From: Hippasteria phrygiana
Lineage: Eukaryota; Echinodermata; Asteroidea; Valvatida; Goniasteridae
Length of the DNA stretch: 64,000 nt
Assembly (NCBI GenBank): GCA_037893225.1
Contig: JAZGUH010000378.1
Coordinates: 62,001-126,000, forward strand
Direction of reading: 5' to 3'
The notes under the pieces are model-generated. The model was not told the origin of the DNA and made no database searches. It was given only the letters and a program-made list of their open reading frames with translations. Shown here in pieces: positions 56,249-64,000 of the stretch. Both the position numbers and the translations under genes were made by a program. Within the stretch, counting starts at the first letter, position 1. Each line of letters begins with the position of its first letter.

Positions 56249-56437
56249 TACAGAATAGTGACTGATGACTTCTGTGGAACGGCAGAGTTGCAGCCAATAG
56301 AGGCCAGGCGGCCAGCTACTGGAAGAGACCTCTTACGGGGTGGCGGTGCAGGCATATCGTTCACTTCAATATCTTCTCTGCCGCTGGGCGTCGACACACT
56401 GGCGATCATGGGTACTGAAGATGGGCGTGTCATGAAG
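56249..56437 (+). CDS. Plexin coding exon 3: end of SEMA domain
   Basis: 63 codons, phase 0 at both ends: YRIVTDDFCGTAELQPIEAR, then a Gly/Arg-rich loop, ISFTSISSLPLGVDTLAIMG and TEDGRVMK. The F-C-G ... (V/I)-x-F-x-S-(V/I) ... A-(I/F)-x-G-T-x-x-G-x-(L/V)-x-K pattern matches the last SEMA blades of plexins. The acceptor follows ttcattcaacag and the donor is GTAGGTCA. Confidence 0.9.
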
Positions 56438-56814
56438 GTAGGTCATCAGAGCTCACCAGCTGTTTGTCCGGGGCTAGTCTAAAGCTAGTGTTGATATCAA
56501 TTGGAAACTGTAGAACATCATGATAAGAAACTTGAATTCACCAGGAAGTTTGGTTAGGATTTGAAGAGTTGAGGGAAGTTCAGTCCAGCCAATGTTACAT
56601 TACGTGGTTCTTCATATCGCTTGATTGTTTTTTTTCAAGTACAAAGAATGTGTTTCTTTACACTGTTGAATTTGGGAGGATTCAGGAAGATTCCTATATG
56701 TCCACTCGGTTTGAACTAAACAATTCTACAAAATTTAAGGGATTGTTAGCTGTTTCGGCAATTCAGCCGAATCAAGTTTTGTTTTCATTAAGATTTTGTT
56801 TTTTCTTAAAGGTG

Positions 56815-57330
56815 CATTTTTCTCCCATAGGGTTTGTGCACGTTTTTCTTCCACCAGGCACTTTGGCACATCCGATCTACTTCAGACTTGGCACACACTT
56901 ATTAGACCACCACCCACAGATGGTCCTAAAACGATGACGTCATGATGACGTCATCTTAAAGGTGCATTTTTGAAGGGCCCATATCTAGAGAACCGTACAT
57001 AAATGATGACGTCATAGTGACGTCATTATAAAATTTTATAGTATTTGTTACATTTTGTACACCTTTAATCCATATCTCATCAGCGGAACATGCTAATTTC
57101 AAAATTCTTTTTGTAATGGGTTTGCTAGGTCATAGATACGTACATATAAACGTAAAACGTGTGACATCATGATGACGTCATCGAAAGTGTGATTCTTTGT
57201 GTGAAATACTATATAAATGTACATGTAGGTCCAATCGTCATGAAACTTGGTGGGTAGGTAAATGACGTAATGTTGACGTCATCACGTATCATATGACGTC
57301 ACCACATGTGATATGACGTCACATTAAGGT
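56815..57330 (-). repeat. Inverted relative of the CRE-palindrome repeat
   Basis: Shares, in reverse complement, the 1050-2550 array words: cttaaaggtgcatttttgaa, gggcccatatctagagaac, aattctttttgtaatg, and TGACGTCA palindromes with paired spacing. Lies in plexin intron 3. Confidence 0.8.
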
Positions 57331-57634
57331 GCATTTTTCTACGGTCTAAATCTACAAAACTACAGGTCAGATTTGGTTCTGAAACCCCCAAAATAGCTGT
57401 GTTTGTCCACAAACACATTTCTCATTCCTTCTGGAATCTCGACACTCCCAGAGAAAATGTATTCCTTTCTCTTTTTCCCATGCACCCGGGAGAGAGATCA
57501 CCGGTTTCCTCGACATTCATTTGGGGTAAAGCACAAATATACCACAAAGTGTTAGATAAATTATCATATGTGTACATGTATGGGTGGGCGTGTTGGGGTA
57601 TTCAAACCGTGGACGAAAAATGCCGGAGAACAAA

Positions 57635-58010
57635 AGAGAACAATATCGTCCGCGATTCCCAGCATGCGTCCGCGATTGGGATTGTGTACAAAACCTATGG
57701 AGGTCTTCCGAAAAAGTTAAAGTACAAACAAAAGAGGAACAATAGGACTTCCACGTTTGGAGGTCGATACACGACTGGGTGCTTCCATGAGTGTATGGGT
57801 GTATGTGCACTGTATATATCTCCGAGGACAAGAGAAGAAAGGAAACACAAAGAAACCTTTCAGTCCTCGAACGTAGAGTCTTTTGTTGAAATCGGTCCTT
57901 GAACGTAAGGATACGTGCTTAGTCTATGGGGGTTGGTTATATTAAAGGAACAATAGGAAACACAAAGCATTGTCCTCGGACGTATTGGGGAAGTACGACT
58001 GTGTGTGCAT
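57635..58010 (+). repeat. Copy of the CGTGTACAAAAC / GAGGACAATGC dispersed repeat
   Basis: ggattgtgtacaaaacctat, ggcttccgaaaaagtt-like words and aaacacaaagcattgtcctc match 10815-11330. This places both repeat words side by side, as in the 11-kb copy, so they are parts of one element. Confidence 0.6.
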
Positions 58011-58559
58011 TTACAGGTAGTTCTGGAATTGGGTACCCGACTAAAAATAGCTTGGGTACCCGGGTACCCATTAAAGAAAGCTAATCCCAAAAATTAAATC
58101 TCGGAAATTGTTCTTCATATTGTTCGTAAAGGTTTGCACGTTAATACTACCACATCGGTGCATCAATGCAGCAAGATACAGTGAGCTCGATAGCTTTAAT
58201 GTTATGGTGGAAATTGCATTTTCACAAGCATCATTGACGTTAATCTGTTTTGTTTTTCCATGTGCCCTGGTTTTCATTTAGAAAATTCCCCACAAATGAC
58301 ATTCAACAACTTTTTCATTGTCTGAGAAATTACTGAGTAATATGTTGATTCGGTTACGGGTATTCAATTCTATAATCTGGATGTTAGCGGTCGGTTAGTC
58401 GGGTACTTGGTTCGGATGCACAGCCCTACATGAGTCTGGGGAAAAATATTGACAGTTTTATTTGGGCATGATGTGAACCCATGACCTCTTGTTTACTGGT
58501 GCAGACGTCATAACTATGAACTTGCCGGGATCATTTGGCCGATTAAATTCCTACATAAA

Positions 58560-59017
58560 CAGCTCACAAAAAGTATCGAAACACTTGAATCAGACCCCAT
58601 CCTGTGTAATATAAATGAATGCTCCCTTTGAATTCCCAGTTTTTTGTCCCCAAGCATTTTGACACCTCGCATCTGACATCAGTTACCGGAGTAATGATAA
58701 TTTGAATGATCAGAGGTCGAATTTCAAAAAATGACACTTAACGTGGCGCTTTTGAAAGGAGGTATAGCAATGGCTCTCCGTGAAGAATAGAGGCAGTGCT
58801 CGGCTGAATAGACTTAACTGTCACTTTGAAACTCGACCTTTGATCATTCAAATGATAATTACTCCGATCATAACATGTCAGATCATAACATGTGAGGTGT
58901 CAAAATGCTCGGAACAAAACTGGGAATTGAAAGGGACCATTCCTTTTTATTAAGCAGCTAAAATGTTCGAATGAAGGGGTCTGATTCAAGTGTTTCTATA
59001 CGTTTTGTGAGGTGTTC
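58560..59017. mobile_element. Foldback element, CAGCTCACAAAAAGTATCGA ends
   Basis: The left arm (cacttgaatcagacccc, ttgacacctcgcatctga, ggtcgaatttcaaa) and right arm (tttgaaactcgacc, gtgaggtgtcaaaatg, ggggtctgattcaagtg) are inverted over nearly the whole length, meeting near 58790. Confidence 0.75.
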
Positions 59018-59867
59018 AGAAGAGGGCATTACATTCACTGACACAAATGAAATGTATAGTGGGGTGCACATTCAGAGGTTGCCCTTTAAACGGTAGTTTT
59101 TTTTATATATGAAGAAAGTGGGAATTAGTTCAGGCAAACACATCACATGATGTTTAACAATCAGTGCAGCGATAATTCCAGGTAAATCTGATGCCCTACT
59201 TTGTCATTTCCTGTTGCACCTTGGCAAAAGGAAATATACTTGTAAATGTACGTGCTCGATAGATAAAAACAGCATCTGTAATAGTTTGTTTTGTTTAGTC
59301 CTTGAACTCTCTGTTTGTTGTTGCAGTAATGCAGTATTCTACAGTCAGTACAGTGTGAATTTAAGAAAAGAACCAGTAGCAATTGTTTGTTTTCTGCAGA
59401 GAGTACTAAACCAAGCATGGTGTGGAAGCCTTGAAAATCAATTATCTTAATAATTCAGGTCCATTCAGTCAGTCAGCAGTTTGCAGCAGTTTTATTCATT
59501 TTCAATAATAATTACCGGCGAAGGGTCATTTGGGAGACATTGCCATAGACGCGTGCACACATTTTTGTTTTAACTTTCATGAAGCTTAACCCCACTTTCC
59601 CTTATCCTACCCACACTTTCCCTTATCCTACTCCCACAAAATTTGGTATATTTATGTTTTGGACCATTCTCTATCGATACAACTCACTTTCGACAGTAAA
59701 ATTATGCCTCTAAATAGGAGCTGCGACATTAAGGAGACATTGAAATGTCTCCCTGATGTCACTTGTCTCCCTCAGGTATAAAAAAAATGATGACAAAATG
59801 TCTCCTTAAGGGTACTTTAACAGGTATAGGCATTTAAGTAAACTATCACAGTGCTTACAATATTATT
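59018..59867. other. Plexin intron 3 DNA, nothing recognised
   Basis: Contains inverted words around ggagacattg / tgtctccct at 59530-59815, suggesting another short element, but no ends could be fixed. No exon seen. Confidence 0.4.
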
Positions 59868-60153
59868 ATTATTACCCCTGCTCATCAGGCCCATTAGTCA
59901 TTCCTGAAACCTTCTGAACTCCCTGGGGAGTATACAGCCCTGGCTGAAAGTTCAGCGCACCTGGGCTAATCAAACACATAACCATCACTGCCCTCACAGG
60001 TACCCATTTATTCCTGGGTGGAGAGAAGCAACGTGACAAAGTGCCTTGCTCAAGGATACAAGCACCATGACCCCCCAGCCAGTCTCGAACCCACAATCTG
60101 CAGTATCACCGAGATCTTGAGTCTGGTACACTAAGCCACCAGGCCACAGCGCT
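59868..60153 (-). repeat. tRNA-derived SINE
   Basis: On the minus strand, a tRNA-like head with A box (tggcttagtgt, one mismatch) and an exact B box (gttcgagac) is followed by tccttgagcaaggcactttg and an acccaggaataaatgggtac segment. The end has repeated taa near 59870. Same core as 35619-35800 but longer and better preserved. Confidence 0.8.
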
Positions 60154-60582
60154 TCTTGGACAAACTTGGATTCATCTCCATATAAACTTGTTTATCTTGT
60201 AAAAAACGTATTAGTTTATGAAAACATGCTTCTCTTTTGATGGATTGCAAATTTGTTTTTTCACTGTTTTAGCAATAGGAGTCAAAGAAGAGACCACTTT
60301 TAATAAATATTTTTCCCCATTGTCATTTGTTACAGATAATCCTTCTGGCAAGCCCCTTTGGGGTTTCTTGCCTCCTTCGATGGCTTCCTCTTTCACTTTA
60401 CCCCTTGTCACATCCCTCTGTTCCTTCCCTTGCCTAATTACCACCTCTTATAACCCCCTCCCCCTTTTGTCAGACTCCTTTGTTTCCTCTTCCACCCTCA
60501 TCTTCCCCATCTCAACCCCCCCCCCCTCTTTTATCTTTACCCAAACCACACTCCTTTGTTTCTTGTTTTTCCTTCTCTCTTT
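60154..60582. other. Plexin intron 3 DNA, pyrimidine-rich
   Basis: A strongly CT-biased stretch (60350-60580) gives long open frames on both strands without family resemblance. No gene supported. Confidence 0.5.
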
Positions 60583-60835
60583 AGGGTCATTCTATAAATT
60601 TGGGGTGCAAAAGTGTGACATTTTGTTGGTGTCCCTGACCAGTGACCTGTGTAATTTTCCATCAAGTATCATTAAAATTGACTTGACACTATTTTGTACT
60701 TTGCTAATTTACATAATCACTCTTGGAGACAGAAGGCATTAAAGAATGTGTCCTGAATTGCAAAAATCGTATACATGTCATCAGATGTAAACAGGAACAC
60801 CAAAATTGGACCCCAAATGTATAGAATGACCCTTT
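60583..60835 (+). mobile_element. Uninterrupted TCTATAAATTTGGGG element
   Basis: Inverted ends gggtcattctataaatttgg and ccaaatgtatagaatgaccc. It is the empty-site counterpart of 37815-38275. Confidence 0.75.
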
Positions 60836-61119
60836 ACTTCCTTTGATGTTCACCCACTCACTGCCACACTCCCTTGGTCCATAATCTCTGTTTTGTGTTT
60901 CTCCGTCCACCCCTGCATGCTTGTATGTCCCCCCATACATGTCTGCTTCTTGTAATGCTGTCTTGTATTACATTTGCCTTTGAGAAAGAACTTGCTTAAG
61001 TTCGAAATGTTAGGCCAGCCAATTGTGTAGATTTAAATATATTATTTATTGAAAAAACATCCAGAAAACTAAAAACAGCCTTGCTGCAAATATTTTTGTC
61101 GTTACAGTTTCTGTTGCAG

Positions 61120-61257
61120 CCTCTCGATTCACCCCCGGATTCCAACTTTCCTGTTGGATTGCCTTACAAGGTTCTGGACCTGTCCAATAGCCCGATTCTC
61201 CCAGGCATGGCATTTGACGAGGCCAAGGAGAATTTTTACGTACTGACTTCCAATGAG
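61120..61257 (+). CDS. Plexin coding exon 4: last SEMA blade
   Basis: 46 codons, phase 0 at both ends: PLDSPPDSNFPVGLPYKVLD, LSNSPILPGMAFDEAKENFY and VLTSNE. The S-P-I-L-x-x-M-A-F-x-x-x-x-x-x-x-Y-V-(M/L) motif is the conserved final SEMA strand of plexins. Acceptor tttctgttgcag; a second AG 12 bp upstream could give a 4-residue longer variant. Donor GTAGGTTG. Confidence 0.9.
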
Positions 61258-61458
61258 GTAGGTTGAAGCATGGCTCACTCAGTCAATCACTGGCCATGAA
61301 ACTGGGCTCACGGAGGTGCAAGGCAATCTTTCCTGATCCTTGGCAAAGGGCGCTTAGTAAATCAGATTTCCCATGGGAGCATTTTAAGATGGCACTTTGC
61401 CTCTGTTGCCTCCATAAAGTTCCAGGCTCCTCTGCTTTGTTGTCAAATGTTTGTAATA

Positions 61459-61691
61459 GAGGAATCCCACAACGACGAGTTTAGCGCCGATCTGCGCACT
61501 TCCGCGTTTGAAAACGAGGATCTCAATGTCACAGTAACTAAAATTGTATGCTGATCGTGAGCCTGCGTTGCCTTATATGGCCTGATTATTTCATGCATGA
61601 ATGAATCTGCTGAAAAGCGTTGTTTTGTTTGCCACTGACATTCTCACTTTCAACCCGGAAGTGCGCAGAAGGGGCTAATGTGAAATTTCTC
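61459..61691. mobile_element. MITE with GAGGAAT...CTGCGCACTTCCG, copy 2
   Basis: TA on both sides and inverted ends gaggaatcccacaa and gtgaaatttctc. Reverse-oriented relative of 31916-32154. Confidence 0.75.
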
Positions 61692-61804
61692 TATATGGAT
61701 GATGGCTTTGAAGAAACTGTATAAATGATTGAATTATAAGAAGAGACTGAAGGTTTGCAAACATGCGGCAATTATGATTAAAATGATAAAAAAAATTGAG
61801 TGGA

Positions 61805-61990
61805 AGCTAAAAGCCACTCTAGGTAAAGGGCTATTTTTTGGCCACATTTTAGGTTGCCAGCCCTACCACCCAATAGTTCCCCTGGTTCCAGATCTAAATC
61901 GAGGATAAATCTTCAACAGATACCAAAATAAATTAGACCCAGGCGGGGTAACTTTTACCACCGTTGGCGAGACCAACTCACCTCCCCTTT
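61805..61990 (+). repeat. Dispersed repeat shared with 36170-36385
   Basis: See 36170-36385; same orientation and order of words. Confidence 0.65.
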
Positions 61991-62116
61991 GAGTGGATTA
62001 AATGGTTAATCCATTTTGCAATGAATACAAACTTGAAAGACAAAATGGCTGTACGTGCATATAACAGTGTACATGTACATGATATGCATATAGGTCCAGT
62101 AGTCTTTTGACCATTT

Positions 62117-62802
62117 GTGACCAGCTCTACAAAAAGGGGTATTATGTCGCAAACTTTGAAAAATGAGTTATATACATAGTTGAATTTGTCACATCCTAAG
62201 CTTTAATTTGGTGTAAGGTTGACCCCTGTGGCATTTTGTGTTCTCAAGATATCTTGACATTTGTATACTCATATTTTCCAATTTAACACAAGTGCGTTTA
62301 TAGATAGAGGCCTTTAACCCCTTGACCCCGGATTTCAAATGGGGGGCTCTGGGGCGCCATGCCGGCTTGTGCAGCCAAGCAAAACGGAAACAAGAGGCTT
62401 GTGCAGCCAAGCAAAATGGAAACAAGAGGCTTGTGCAGCCAAGCATAACGTACACCACAATACCCCAATAATGGATTGAAAATGCAGAAATTGGCATGTA
62501 TAGACGTCAACCGGCCAGGTGGCAATTTTAAATCTGCACGTATTTGTGTCAACCGTACGCAAGGGGTTAAACACAAAAAGTGCAAAGAAATGAGATAGAA
62601 GTAATTTCTATCAACATTTATTTTTTCATCTTTATTCATCAATATTAATGTTTCTGAAACTAAATTATGAAAATATAGATACAATTAGAAGCCATCAAAC
62701 CAAAAACAACAAAAAATCACTTATGTGAAGATTTGTTCACCCGCTTCACACAGAACAGCCCTGTGTGTTTTCACATAATACCCTTTTTGTAGAGCGGGTG
62801 AC
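62117..62802. mobile_element. GTGACCCRCTC MITE, copy 4, carrying a TTAA element
   Basis: Starts GTGACCAGCTCTACAAAAAG and ends ctttttgtagagcgggtgac. ATTT flanks both sides (62113-62116 and 62803-62806). The family B element 62314-62570 is nested inside. Its right edge lies 23 bp before the PSI exon. Confidence 0.85.
62314..62570 (-). mobile_element. TTAA-type MITE, family B, nested copy
   Basis: TTAA at both edges. On the minus strand it starts TTAACCCCTTGCGTACGG. A ~33-bp internal unit (ggcttgtgcagccaagc) is present three times here but fewer in the other copies, which explains the repetitive open frames on this strand. Confidence 0.85.
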
Positions 62803-62825
62803 ATTTGACTTATTTTCTTGTTCAG

Positions 62826-63002
62826 CTTTTCAAGATCGCCATCAGTTCTTGCGAGCACCATGTTGACTGCTCTGTGTGCGTTGTGACCCATGACCCAAAC
62901 AACTGCGGCTGGTGCGGTTTTTGCTCTACCGTGTCCGGGTGTATACAGCAAGGCAATACATCGGTTTGGCAGAGGGATAGTTGTTCACCAGTAATATACA
63001 AC
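62826..63002 (+). CDS. Plexin coding exon 5: PSI domain
   Basis: 59 codons, phase 0 at both ends: LFKIAISSCEHHVDCSVCVV, then THDPNNCGWCGFCSTVSGC and QRDSC. The cysteine pattern C-x5-C-x2-C-x8-C-G-W-C is the plexin-semaphorin-integrin (PSI) cystine-knot module that follows SEMA in every plexin. The C-x-x-H-x-D-C-x-x-C form leans towards B-type plexins, but this is weak evidence. Acceptor attttcttgttcag; donor GTAAGCAA at 63003. Later domains (IPT repeats, transmembrane, GAP) must lie beyond the window. Confidence 0.93.
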
Positions 63003-63851
63003 GTAAGCAATTTTCCAGTTCCCCAACTTTGGTTATTTTGCAATCTTTCGTACAAAAAAATGGAAATGTTCAGGATTTATTTTACCCCTTACGGCCAGCT
63101 GTTATCAAGGGGTACTGGTATGGTGGAACTATCACTGAAAGGGCTGTGCAGCCAAGCGTAAAAGCTTTGTTTGAAAAAGCTTCATATACATGCATTTATT
63201 ACACTCCCAGTCAAGAATAAGATAGTTGAATAATGAATCAATTGTGTACGTGCGGTAATGCAGCTAATACGCGTCAACCCGCACAGTGGTCTCGCCTCGA
63301 ACCGTGGCTATGGTCATCAGCCGGCCGCAAGAACTGAATGATTATTTTACTTAAACCTGGAATTGTTTTCAGCCGTGTGGTTGATTTTCTAGTTGTTGTA
63401 TGGATTATTTTTCCTTTTAGGAAAATGTGTTCAGCTTTTATAAGTGAACTTTTTTAACCCTAACGGTCCTGAATCCGCCAAATTTAATATGATTTCCCAC
63501 ACACTCCTTTAGAGTTAGAATTATATTTGTGTCTCTGGCTATTGGTTTGATTAAAGTTTTCTAAAAGTTTTTGCTACCAGATTTCTCTTTGAAAGAGGGA
63601 CGTTCATAAATTCCTCTTTCCGAAATACTAAATTGTCGTTTGTTTTAATGCAAATTGAATTATTCTCAGTTATTTTTCTCTTGGAGGAAATGTGTTTTCC
63701 GCAAAAAATAAACCACTGGATGTTCATGTTGTCAGTATAAAAAACAATGAAATAATATCTGCACATTTGTTATTTCCGTGTATGACCAGAAGGCAAGTGT
63801 ATAAAAAGCACTGGGGCCAATTTCATAGAAAAACTAAACATATCTTTTTCT
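63003..63851 (+). other. Plexin intron 5 (incomplete)
   Basis: No further exon recognised before the window ends. A single TTAA family A-like end (ttaaccctaacggtcctgaa) lies at about 63454. Confidence 0.5.
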
Positions 63852-63932
63852 ATTTTCAAAGTGAACAAAGGAAACTGGCAGGAGCGGGGTTCGAATCCCG
63901 CTCCTGCCAGTTTTCTTTGTTCACTTTGAAAA
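63852..63932. repeat. 81-bp near-perfect palindrome with a tRNA B box at its centre
   Basis: Arms attttcaaagtgaacaaagg / tttctttgttcactttgaaa and ctggcaggagcggg / cccgctcctgccag meet at TTCGAA. The centre reads GGTTCGAATCC, an exact Pol III B box. A half-palindrome (cctgccagtttctttgttca) is at 5528-5547. Confidence 0.85.
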
Positions 63933-64000
63933 TGTATTCAAATTTACCTAGTCAGTTTCCCTTGTGGATTGTTTGACGAATTAAAAGTTAAAAAGTCGTA

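Noticed and set aside
60218..60742. 174-residue Ser/Pro/Leu/Phe-rich ORF
   Set aside because: Codon content follows a CT-rich tract and it overlaps a transposon end.
62189..62684. Overlapping minus-strand ORFs with repeated LLGCTS-type peptides
   Set aside because: They arise from a triplicated ~33-bp unit inside a TTAA MITE.

Overview
This window is nuclear DNA from an animal, most likely an invertebrate deuterostome (echinoderm, hemichordate or cephalochordate). The coding exons are short, phase-consistent and GT-AG bounded, separated by introns of 0.7-5 kb. They match two metazoan gene families: a plexin receptor and a DMTF1-type Myb transcription factor. The non-coding DNA is AT-leaning, rich in acatgtacatgta-type words, and saturated with tRNA-derived SINEs and short inverted-repeat DNA transposons. 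The exact species cannot be read from the sequence alone.

Layout. 1-8 kb is repeat DNA: a split duplicated block, a 1.5-kb array of CRE-like palindromes, and a decayed mariner transposon (4.28-5.49 kb). At 8.56-9.25 kb on the plus strand is an uninterrupted C-type lectin ORF with a signal peptide and a Thr/Pro-rich tail. From 39.4 down to 15.6 kb on the minus strand runs the 5' part of a DMTF1-like gene. Nine coding exons were found and every exon-exon phase agrees; the 3' exons were not found. Its introns hold a broken THAP-domain exon (18.28-18.59 kb), LINE remnants, SINEs and many nested MITEs. From 48.98 kb on the plus strand begins a plexin gene. Five coding exons (SEMA domain, then PSI) end at 63.0 kb and the gene leaves the window. 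Its first coding intron holds a minisatellite of about 50 copies of a 37-bp unit. No bacterial-type operon, CRISPR array, viral genome or rRNA gene was seen.

How the parts relate. The plexin is a cell-surface semaphorin receptor, DMTF1 a nuclear DNA-binding protein and the lectin a secreted or surface sugar-binding protein. Nothing in the sequence ties them into one pathway.

The most informative content is the transposon record. Several MITE families can be defined from inside the window by their target-site duplications: TTAA families with telomere-like CCCTAACCC ends, a hAT-type family with 8-bp duplications, a family with 4-bp ATTT/ATAT duplications, and a 123-bp element with a 3-bp duplication. 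In several cases a paralogous copy elsewhere in the window preserves the empty target site, which gives a relative order of insertion. I did not find a convincing undescribed biological system. The nested TTAA elements and the higher-order minisatellite are the best candidates for follow-up.
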